DNA of 5,078 nucleotides, taken from positions 1-5,078 of the forward strand of contig JAJRBK010000130.1 of the NCBI GenBank assembly GCA_028679495.1, written 5' to 3'. Positions within the stretch are counted from its first letter, which is position 1; every line of letters begins with the position of its first letter. The notes under the pieces were generated by a model. It was not told the origin of the DNA. It worked only from the letters and a program-made list of their open reading frames with translations, and did no database searches. Positions 1-4,893 of this stretch are shown one piece after another. Source of the DNA: Methanobacteriota archaeon. Its GTDB lineage: Archaea; Halobacteriota; Bog-38; Methanoflorentales; Methanoflorentaceae. Both the position numbers and the translations under genes were made by a program.

Positions 1-38
1 AACGAGATGCGCAACTTGAGCTTAAGAGTACTAGTTCT

Positions 39-59
39 TCGTCTACATCAGGCGGAGGT
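39..59 (+). repeat. 21-bp intergenic direct repeat, copy R1
   Basis: Core CTACATCAGGCGGAG lies at 43-57. Over 21 bp it matches R3 at 20 positions and R2 at 17. It lies 194 bases before the chosen flavodoxin start. The final GGCG can pair with CGCC at 60-63. Its function is unknown. Confidence 0.85.
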
Positions 60-241
60 CGCCGACCCAAATCCGGCCAAACCCCGGTCCCTGCTACGGC
101 AGTGCGAGATTCAAACTGCTAATAAAATGATGACTGACTTTCCGACAGCCTTTTGAGGCTAGCTTGCACCCGCGCCAAGCACAAACTTTCACCGAATTTT
201 TTACTAACACGCAACAAGCTAACACAACAAAAAGGATGCAT

Positions 242-247
242 GGTGGA
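242..247 (+). promoter_or_regulatory. Ribosome binding site that decides the flavodoxin start
   Basis: The purine-rich GGTGGA ends six bases before the ATG at 254, a normal distance. This supports ATG 254 over the in-frame TTG at 164 and the ATG at 236, where the nearest purine run abuts the codon. Confidence 0.5.
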
Positions 248-253
248 ATCGCA

Positions 254-718
254 ATGAAGTCTTTAGTAGTGTTTTATTCACGAACAGGAACGACCAAAAA
301 GATAGGAGAAGAACTCGCTCAACTGCTTGCGTGCGATAGTGAAGAACTCGTTGACACGATAAAGCGCAGCGGCCCTGTGGGCTATGCGTCGGCTGTGCGG
401 GATGCAATGCAAAAAAAACTTACGACGCTCGCAGACATCAAGCAGGACCCAGCCCTATACGACCTTGTGATACTCGGCACGCCTATCTGGGGTGGCACAC
501 TGTCAAGCGCAATGCGTACTTACATCTCCGCGAACAAGTCGACATTCAAAAAGGTCGCATTTTTTTGCACAAATGGGGTGGGCCATCAAAAGTTGTTTGA
601 TGAGATGGAAGCGCTCTGTGGGCGACGGCCGATACACACTCTTGGGTTACCTGAAAAAGAGGTAAAGCACGGTGACTATCAAGACAAGCTCCGCCAGTTT
701 GCTTATAGATTCGACTAG
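254..718 (+). CDS. Small flavodoxin / flavodoxin-like protein
   Basis: This 154-residue protein is predicted to bind FMN and act as a soluble cytoplasmic electron carrier or flavin-dependent reductase. The N-terminus is a hydrophobic first strand (residues 3-8) followed by the phosphate-binding loop SRTGTT (9-14), the flavodoxin signature, then a helix. A second strand LVILGTPIWGG (71-81) gives the flavin-stacking loop with its aromatic Trp79. A third strand VAFFCTNGVG (101-110) supplies the other isoalloxazine loop. Length suits a short-chain flavodoxin. I chose ATG 254 because the fold begins there and GGTGGA precedes it; the frame stays open upstream to a TTG at 164, but that 30-residue extension is low-complexity. 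Its partner reaction cannot be told: no reductase or quinone enzyme is adjacent. Repeats R1 and R2 lie on either side. Family call is strong, physiological role unknown. Confidence 0.9.
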   Translation: MKSLVVFYSRTGTTKKIGEELAQLLACDSEELVDTIKRSGPVGYASAVRDAMQKKLTTLADIKQDPALYDLVILGTPIWGGTLSSAMRTYISANKSTFKKVAFFCTNGVGHQKLFDEMEALCGRRPIHTLGLPEKEVKHGDYQDKLRQFAYRFD

Positions 719-736
719 ACGCGTGCGGCACTGTAG

Positions 737-757
737 TCACCTACATCAGGCGGAGCC
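737..757 (+). repeat. 21-bp intergenic direct repeat, copy R2
   Basis: Core CTACATCAGGCGGAG at 741-755 is identical to that of R1; the outer bases differ at 739, 740, 756 and 757. It starts 18 bases after the flavodoxin stop codon. Its CTACA (741-745) can pair with TGTAG (732-736), giving a 5-bp stem with a TCAC loop. The rest of the 110-base convergent gap (719-828) holds no stem followed by a T-run, so no classical terminator is seen for either converging gene. Confidence 0.8.
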
Positions 758-828
758 ACCTCTCATCGTCTTGTCCTGCTCAATCCAAATAAGCATACGA
801 TTCATCCACATTGCACCACAAAGAGGAT

Positions 829-1497
829 TTAGAGCACTCCGTTAACGCCCTCGGCGATTAGAACAGCACTAAACACAAGCAGCACAACGAACATCACGGT
901 CGCGTTGTTATCGACAAACCAGCGCTTCAGCCCCTCTAACAACCACACGGCCTTATCTCCTAACACAAGAAAGAGCACGACGGGCGCCATTATCGACGAG
1001 CTCGCTATAAGCACATATACGACCAAGCCTATGACGCCTTGAACGGTATTAACGGTGCCCTGAGCGATGTCGAGTGCCGCTGCCACGGTGAGTATCAGGT
1101 TCTTCGGCTTGACAGCAGAGAGCAGCACCGCAAATCCGAACGCCCGAATTGGCATAATCGAGTCGATAGCATCCATCCATTTCGGCACCTGTGGTGCGGA
1201 GCCAGTCTTCGGGCGCTTGTTCCACTGTCGGTATGCAAGGAACAGAAGGAGTGCTGCGAGCGCAAACCTAATCACGAGGGCGACAAGTGCTGGCAATCCC
1301 GACGAGAGCTCTTGCGTATCAGCAAGCGTAAGCGCAACCCCACCGACTGCAATGAGCCCCAGCACCCATCCGAGCATAAACGAAAAGCTGGTGCTCTTCG
1401 CCCGCTTGGACGTGAGCATCAGAATCACGGCGAGAATAGCTAATGGACTCAACGCCACGCCCGCGGCAAGAGGTAAAATGTCACCGATCATGTTCAC
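829..1497 (-). CDS. GAP-family (LysE-like) membrane protein, probable small-molecule exporter
   Basis: This 222-residue, very hydrophobic protein has about six membrane segments (roughly residues 5-28, 38-58, 68-88, 118-145, 152-178 and 199-218). The first helix carries GVALSPLAILAVILML, with a proline in the membrane, and the fourth begins with SAVKPKNLIL (127-136), resembling the asparagine-proline-lysine-asparagine region of LysE-type exporters. This layout fits the GAP / sulfolipid-addressing (Sap) family, related to the LysE superfamily, whose members are thought to move lipids or small metabolites out of the cytoplasm. A basic loop (89-107) separates the two halves, as in LysE relatives. 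The start is GTG at 1497, preceded by GGAG nine bases away; an ATG two codons in is the alternative. The gene is transcribed divergently from the ABM gene, so they may share control. Substrate cannot be inferred. Confidence 0.75.
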   Translation of the reverse strand: MNMIGDILPLAAGVALSPLAILAVILMLTSKRAKSTSFSFMLGWVLGLIAVGGVALTLADTQELSSGLPALVALVIRFALAALLLFLAYRQWNKRPKTGSAPQVPKWMDAIDSIMPIRAFGFAVLLSAVKPKNLILTVAAALDIAQGTVNTVQGVIGLVVYVLIASSSIMAPVVLFLVLGDKAVWLLEGLKRWFVDNNATVMFVVLLVFSAVLIAEGVNGVL

Positions 1498-1506
1498 GAT
1501 CTATCA

Positions 1507-1510
1507 CTCC
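1507..1510 (-). promoter_or_regulatory. Ribosome binding site favouring the GTG start of the GAP-family gene
   Basis: On the minus strand GGAG (within GGAGTG, 1505-1510) stands nine bases before GTG 1497. The ATG at 1491 would be 15 bases away, so the GTG is the better start. Confidence 0.55.
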
Positions 1511-1527
1511 GACCGGACATGCTGGAA

Positions 1528-1533
1528 AATATA
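1528..1533 (-). promoter_or_regulatory. Possible -10 box for the GAP-family gene
   Basis: The minus strand reads TATATT here, five of six matches to TATAAT, and would place transcription start near 1521, leaving a leader of about 24 bases that contains the GGAG site. No good -35 hexamer lies at the usual distance; an AT-rich CTTTAAAT (1547-1554) is just upstream. In an archaeon either AT-rich block could instead be a TATA box. Confidence 0.3.
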
Positions 1534-1542
1534 CGACCGTAT
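1531..1542. promoter_or_regulatory. Palindromic operator candidate between divergent genes
   Basis: ATACGACCGTAT is an inverted repeat with five-base arms and a two-base centre. It overlaps the TATATT box of the leftward gene and lies 93 bases before the rightward ABM gene, a place where a repressor could control one or both. A second inverted repeat, GGTC/GACC with a seven-base gap, is at 1566-1580, and CGATCG at 1554-1559. Short palindromes occur by chance, so this is only a candidate. Confidence 0.3.
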
Positions 1543-1589
1543 TTCGATTTAAAGCGATCGATGAGGGTCAATATGAGACCTATACCTTT

Positions 1590-1619
1590 TTGGCGTTCAT
1601 GTCTCTTTGTGACTAGTAT
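1590..1619 (+). promoter_or_regulatory. Weak promoter candidate for the ABM gene
   Basis: TTGGCG (1590-1595) and TAGTAT (1614-1619) are separated by 18 bases; each matches four of six consensus positions. Transcription would start about ten bases before ATG 1636, giving an almost leaderless message, which fits the absence of a ribosome site before that ATG. Confidence 0.2.
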
Positions 1620-1635
1620 TTGAACCATCAGCCAC

Positions 1636-2223
1636 ATGAAGGTTCGACTCGTAAGCTTCAACATGACGCACGCAGACTCGGGCCCTGTCACGGTTGTCAT
1701 TCGGCGCCGTATTAAACGTGGCTTTTCAAAAGCCTACGAACAGCTAGAAAAAGAGATATCAACAGATGCAGCAGCATACGAAGGGTACCTTGGCTCCACG
1801 TTTCTGCGCCCCGAAGGGGGCGATGAGCGAGATTTTGTCACCATAGTCCGATTTGCAAGCTATCAGAACATGACGCAATGGGAGCAATCAAAGACGGGGA
1901 CCGCCTTAATCAACCGCGCTGATGCGATGAGCGAGATTCCGGCCACAATCCGCAGGACCGCAGGGTTATCTCTGTGGTTTACTCCGCGGTATTCTGCTTC
2001 GCCGCAACGCTGGAAGATGGTTCTCCTCCTCACCGTCAGCATCTTCATTTTGGCTGAGCTCATGGCACCAGTACTCGATTCCGCGCTCCGTTTGCTGCCG
2101 CAACCTATCGTGCTATTTGTTTCGCTGGCAATACAGGTCGCTTTGCTGACGTACATCGTGCTACCGTGGCTCACGCGGGTGCTCTCAAAGTGGCTCTATA
2201 CGATGCCACGAGGTGAGGAATAG
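1636..2223 (+). CDS. Membrane-anchored antibiotic biosynthesis monooxygenase (ABM) domain protein
   Basis: The 195-residue protein has two parts. Residues about 17-105 form an ABM-type dimeric alpha+beta barrel (ferredoxin-like) domain: first strand PVTVVIRRRIKRG (17-29), helix with conserved YEQLEKEI (34-41), the G-x-L-G-S-T-F-L-R-P segment (50-59), strand FVTIVRFAS (67-75) and an MTQWEQS helix (79-85). It then shows the link LSLWFTP (111-117) and RWKM (125-128) leading to two membrane helices, about 127-147 and 157-180, ending in a basic tail. This fusion is a recurrent family in environmental bacteria whose reaction has not, to my knowledge, been defined; ABM relatives oxidise quinols or polyketides, or bind heme or small hydrophobic molecules. 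The barrel should face the cytoplasm. ATG 1636 has no ribosome site; ATG 1663 (residue 10) is a credible alternative, since the barrel begins just after it. Divergent from the GAP-family gene. Confidence 0.8.
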   Translation: MKVRLVSFNMTHADSGPVTVVIRRRIKRGFSKAYEQLEKEISTDAAAYEGYLGSTFLRPEGGDERDFVTIVRFASYQNMTQWEQSKTGTALINRADAMSEIPATIRRTAGLSLWFTPRYSASPQRWKMVLLLTVSIFILAELMAPVLDSALRLLPQPIVLFVSLAIQVALLTYIVLPWLTRVLSKWLYTMPRGEE

Positions 2224-2230
2224 CTATCTA

Positions 2231-2256
2231 CTTGGCTTGAAAAAGAGCACGCCAAG
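2231..2256 (+). other. Hairpin just after the ABM gene
   Basis: CTTGGC (2231-2236) pairs perfectly with GCCAAG (2251-2256) across a 14-base loop, seven bases after the stop codon. No T-run follows, so it is at best a weak or factor-assisted transcript end, or a message-stabilising 3' hairpin. Confidence 0.25.
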
Positions 2257-2298
2257 ATATGGCCCAGATAACATATCATGTCTTTCCTAATGCGGTGA

Positions 2299-2319
2299 TC
2301 GTCTACATTAGGCGGAGGT
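2299..2319 (+). repeat. 21-bp intergenic direct repeat, copy R3
   Basis: It differs from R1 only at 2309 (T for C). That T lets CATTAGG (2306-2312) pair exactly with CCTAATG (2286-2292), a seven-base stem over a 13-base loop. The 3' half carries GGAGG, the strongest ribosome-site-like string in the window. It lies 75 bases after the ABM stop and 90 before the AI-2E start. Confidence 0.85.
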
Positions 2320-2322
2320 ATT

Positions 2323-2364
2323 ATGCTCAATACGTGGAAAGTGGCAAGTACAGCCTTTTTTTAG
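2323..2364 (+). CDS. Possible 13-codon leader ORF
   Basis: ATG 2323 follows GGAGGT (2314-2319) by three bases and opens a 13-residue frame, MLNTWKVASTAFF, ending at TAG 2362-2364. The last codons run into a seven-T tract (2356-2362) preceded by a minimal GGC/GCC stem (2343-2345 with 2353-2355), an arrangement faintly like an attenuator before the AI-2E gene. There is no cluster of one regulatory amino acid. It could easily be chance; no family recognition is possible at this size. Confidence 0.2.
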   Translation: MLNTWKVASTAFF

Positions 2365-2376
2365 TCAGGATACCTT

Positions 2377-2382
2377 AATAAT
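2377..2382 (+). promoter_or_regulatory. Possible -10 box for the AI-2E transporter gene
   Basis: AATAAT matches five of six positions of TATAAT, inside TTAATAAT (2375-2382). Transcription would then begin near 2389-2390, exactly at the hairpin before the start codon. No matching -35 is present. In an archaeon the same block would be a TATA box with a start a few bases before ATG 2410. Confidence 0.3.
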
Positions 2383-2390
2383 CGCTTGTA

Positions 2391-2409
2391 GTGATCCCCT
2401 TCTGATCAC
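2391..2409 (+). promoter_or_regulatory. Inverted repeat abutting the AI-2E gene start
   Basis: GTGATC (2391-2396) and GATCAC (2404-2409) are perfect inverted arms around a seven-base CCCTTCT spacer, and the right arm ends at the base before ATG 2410. It may be an RNA hairpin governing translation or an operator over the transcription start. It occupies the place where a ribosome site would normally lie, and none is present. Confidence 0.4.
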
Positions 2410-3468
2410 ATGCTCGATGACATGCGCGCACGCTCGCTGCAGATCCTCCCAGTCATCGCGCTTATCGGCGTGCTTCTATTCATAATATATCTGCTTTCGC
2501 CACTGCTCGATGGCGTTGTATTAGGACTTGTCTTTGCATACGTCGCGCGGCCACTTAAAAGCCGGCTTGCGTCGCACGTTAAACGAAGCGAGCGAACTGC
2601 TGCACTCATCGCAACAGCGGCGATTGTCGTTCCAATCGTCGTCATATTTTCGGTCGGCATTATTGAAGCAGTGCGACAACTTGCGTGGATTGTTCAAAAT
2701 CAGGATGTTGTGATAACGGATATTAAACAAGGATTTGCCACTATTAGTGTATCACCCGACTTGATAGATAGCATCATAAACGTTACACAAAGCACCGTTA
2801 GTACCGTTCCCGTGAGCAGGTTTCTCACATACAGCACGACCGCAAACGTCGGCATCTTCCTTCTCAATCTCGTGTTATCAGTCGTGGTGTGTTATTACTT
2901 GCTCCTCGACGGCAAGCGATTTGTCCAGTCACTCCTCTCGCTGTATCCTCAAACTGATGCGTCCCGTCGATTTGTTCGTGCAACCGATCGCATGATTTCC
3001 GGCATCTACGTCGGCAACTTTCTTGTCGCCGTGCTCATCAGCATAATATCGATTCCAATCTTCTTCATTTTTAAAATCCCCCTAATCGCAGTGCTTGCTG
3101 GGCTTATGTTTCTCGCAGCGCTCGTGCCGATACTCGCTGAGTGGATGGTGTTGTTGCCGGTGGCACTGTATGTATTCCTAGTACGAAGCCCAGCTGAAGG
3201 GGGACTTTTCCTCGTGGTCGGCGTTGTCATCCTCTACATAATCCCCGAGCTGATCCTGCGGCCGTACCTCGTAGGCAAAACCTCACACATCCATCCCCTT
3301 TTAATCCTTCTCTCCTTCCTCGGCGGCGGCATTGTGGGGGGTCTCGCTGGCTTTTTCCTCGGGCCGATTGCCGTGGGGGTCATTATCGCTGCATACTCCG
3401 TTTATAAACAAGAACGCGAACAAGCTCAGCGACACGAAAATAATAGCAAGCGTACCGGTAGTGAATAG
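2410..3468 (+). CDS. AI-2E family transporter (UPF0118 / PF01594 type)
   Basis: The 352-residue inner-membrane protein has the family's length and layout. Two helices lie at the N-terminus (about 12-30 and 32-47), a third at 65-88, then a large polar loop (about 91-145), a helix at 147-166 ending in YYLLLDGKR (162-170), and a second polar stretch (170-200). The C-terminal bundle follows: 201-222, 224-251, 264-285 with IIPELILRPYLVG (277-289), and 298-332 with the glycine-rich FLGGGIVGGLAGFFLGPIAVG (303-323). The PxxxG run and the invariant P-E-L-I-L-R-P segment are family hallmarks. Members include the AI-2 exporter TqsA and sodium/proton antiporters; most have no proven substrate, and nothing here points to quorum sensing (no luxS seen). 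ATG 2410 has no ribosome site; ATG 2422 is possible. A basic, polar tail (333-352) is cytoplasmic. Confidence 0.85.
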   Translation: MLDDMRARSLQILPVIALIGVLLFIIYLLSPLLDGVVLGLVFAYVARPLKSRLASHVKRSERTAALIATAAIVVPIVVIFSVGIIEAVRQLAWIVQNQDVVITDIKQGFATISVSPDLIDSIINVTQSTVSTVPVSRFLTYSTTANVGIFLLNLVLSVVVCYYLLLDGKRFVQSLLSLYPQTDASRRFVRATDRMISGIYVGNFLVAVLISIISIPIFFIFKIPLIAVLAGLMFLAALVPILAEWMVLLPVALYVFLVRSPAEGGLFLVVGVVILYIIPELILRPYLVGKTSHIHPLLILLSFLGGGIVGGLAGFFLGPIAVGVIIAAYSVYKQEREQAQRHENNSKRTGSE

Positions 3469-3493
3469 GACGCCCAGCTGAATAACACTAACT

Positions 3494-3505
3494 ATCTGCT
3501 CAGAT
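3494..3505. other. Small palindrome in the convergent gap
   Basis: ATCTG and CAGAT surround a CT centre in the 68-base gap between the converging AI-2E and permease genes. It could fold on transcripts of either strand, but with no T-run on either side it is only a weak candidate for a shared transcript end. Confidence 0.2.
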
Positions 3506-3536
3506 TTGACGCCTCACACCGTTCGGGCTCGCACTT

Positions 3537-4817
3537 TCAACCTCCCTTCTGCAGAGCCACGTACGATATGCCTAAGGTGACAAGGAGAAGCGCAGTACCG
3601 ATAAGCAGCACGGATTGCGGGAGTTGAAAGAGGAAAAACACACACACCACTCCACCGAGCACAGGAGTAATCGGAATGCCTGCAAGACTAAGCGGAACAC
3701 GGAACGGGCGAGGAAGCTTTGGCGAGCTGAAGCGTAGTGCAATCACTGCGGCATTGATGACAAAGAAGGTTACATAGAGCGTAAAGGTCGTAATCTCTGC
3801 GATCACGCGAATGTCGCCAAGGAGGACAAATGCAAGCGAGGCGACGGTCACGGCGACAATAGCGACCCACGGCGTACCAAGAGTCCGATGTACCATAGCT
3901 AACTGAACGGGAAGGGAACCTCTCTTCGCCATCCCGTACGCGAGGCGCGAAGAAGCGATAAGCATGAGGAGGACAGTGTTTGCGGTGGCAAACAGGGCGA
4001 TGACAGTAAACAGGGTAGCACCACTACCTCCCAGATAGGTGTTTGCAACCTCCGCAAACGGAGCCGGAGAGGAGGCCAAGCTTGTGAAGCCGACTGCGCT
4101 CACTGCGGCGACAGCGACGAGGAGATAGAGGACGGTGGTAATGACGAGAGCTGCGATAAGGCCACGAGGGATGGTCGTCTCAGGCTTCTCAGCCTCTTCT
4201 GAGAGCTTTACCATCTCTTCAAACCCTTGGTATGCAAAGAAGATGAGCGCGGCTCCAGCAAACACTCCGGGAAGCCCCGAGGGCATCTCGAAATAGTTGA
4301 TCGAGCCGAGGTGAGGGAGTCCGATGGCGATTATGCCAATAAGTCCCCCTGCCTCGATGAGCGTTAACACGATCGCCACATTGGTGGACTCTTGGATGCC
4401 CCGGGAATTTAGGACAGCCAACCCAATGAGCAGCACGGCTGCCACTGGAACTAAGGGGAGACTGGTGAAAGAACTGAAGTAACCTGCGAATCCCACAGAG
4501 ACGGCGGCCGCTCCCACGACGCCGGAGAGAATGACCATAATTCCAACGATGAAGGCGAGTCTTTGGTGGAAGGCATAGGCGACGTAGTCGTACTCAGCAC
4601 CTGCTGTGGGAAACATCGACGAGAGTTCCGCGTACGAGAGCGCAGTGAACGCAGCTATGAGTGCTGCGAGTGCAAAGGAAAGCCAGACCGCATTGCCAGC
4701 AAGCGCTGCCGCATCTCCGATCAGAACGTAGACGCCTGCTCCAAGGATGATGCCAGTTCCAGAAAGCGTCACTTCCAGCAGGTTAAGTTCACGTTTCAGG
4801 GTAGTCGGTTGATCCAT
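3537..4817 (-). CDS. APC superfamily amino-acid permease
   Basis: The 426-residue protein has the 12-helix layout of amino acid-polyamine-organocation transporters, which import (or exchange) amino acids or amines across the cytoplasmic membrane using ion gradients. Helix 1 carries GTGIILGAGVY (20-30), the unwound substrate-binding segment typical of the family. YAELSSMFPTAGAEYDYV (62-79) is the conserved helix-2 end and loop, and NSRGIQES (137-144) is the usual motif before helix 5. FFAYQGFEEMVKLSEEAEKP (193-212), then IPRGL (216-220), is the helix 6 signature with its following loop. Start: ATG 4817 is preceded by GGGGGAG at eight bases, and family similarity begins right there. The frame is open 64 codons further to 5009, but that stretch would overlap the upstream coding end and looks non-native. 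Substrate is undetermined. The 76-base gap to the upstream same-strand gene allows co-transcription. Confidence 0.92.
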   Translation of the reverse strand: MDQPTTLKRELNLLEVTLSGTGIILGAGVYVLIGDAAALAGNAVWLSFALAALIAAFTALSYAELSSMFPTAGAEYDYVAYAFHQRLAFIVGIMVILSGVVGAAAVSVGFAGYFSSFTSLPLVPVAAVLLIGLAVLNSRGIQESTNVAIVLTLIEAGGLIGIIAIGLPHLGSINYFEMPSGLPGVFAGAALIFFAYQGFEEMVKLSEEAEKPETTIPRGLIAALVITTVLYLLVAVAAVSAVGFTSLASSPAPFAEVANTYLGGSGATLFTVIALFATANTVLLMLIASSRLAYGMAKRGSLPVQLAMVHRTLGTPWVAIVAVTVASLAFVLLGDIRVIAEITTFTLYVTFFVINAAVIALRFSSPKLPRPFRVPLSLAGIPITPVLGGVVCVFFLFQLPQSVLLIGTALLLVTLGISYVALQKGG

Positions 4818-4825
4818 TGGGCGCT

Positions 4826-4832
4826 CTCCCCC
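4826..4832 (-). promoter_or_regulatory. Ribosome binding site that decides the permease start
   Basis: GGGGGAG on the minus strand ends eight bases before ATG 4817, favouring the 426-residue product over the 490-residue reading from 5009. Confidence 0.6.
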
Positions 4833-4893
4833 ATCCCTCGCCGTACGTGCTTTGTCACAAGTAGTGGATAAAAGTAGAAGAAGGAAGAGGGGC

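Larger units (their letters stand above)
1..253. other. Non-coding leader region before the flavodoxin gene
   Basis: No recognisable gene lies here. The frame from base 1 stays open for 51 codons to a TGA at 154-156, but the peptide is low-complexity, resembles no family I know, and runs through repeat R1, so I do not call it a gene. What is visible: repeat R1 (39-59); a 4-bp stem CTGC/GCAG at 91-102 capped by a TACG loop closed by C-G, the stable UNCG class in RNA; a competing stem GCAGT/ACTGC (99-103 with 115-119); GCCG/CGGC (61-64 with 74-77); and a stem AGCCT/AGGCT at 147-160. No T-run follows any of them, so none is a clear terminator. No convincing -35/-10 pair was found for the flavodoxin gene. 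Confidence 0.5.

Noticed and set aside
52..123. tRNA-Leu gene
   Set aside because: There is no 3' acceptor complement to GCGGAGG, no T-stem pairing, and too few bases for an anticodon arm.
1..156. Open frame from the left edge, 51 codons to TGA
   Set aside because: No family resemblance; it runs through repeat R1 and hairpins, and the opposite strand is also open across most of it, which fits non-coding GC-rich DNA. It could still be a gene end cut by the window.
308..350. Ten-base direct repeat GAAGAACTCG in the flavodoxin gene
   Set aside because: Both copies encode Glu-Glu-Leu in amphipathic segments; it is explained by coding sequence.
164..718. 184-residue version of the flavodoxin from TTG 164
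   Set aside because: The extra 30 residues precede the first strand of the fold, and the ribosome site fits ATG 254.
719..850. Integron attC site around R2
   Set aside because: No paired RYYYAAC and GTTRRRY core sites and no long imperfect palindrome; no integrase in the window.
1196..1205. GCGGAGCCA inside the GAP-family gene, matching the end of R2
   Set aside because: Only nine bases, lacks the CTACATCAG half, and is within coding sequence.
1039..1552. Two long open frames opposite the GAP-family gene
   Set aside because: Their products are low-complexity, rich in Arg, Ser and His, with no domain; the minus-strand frame gives a clear membrane protein with a ribosome site.
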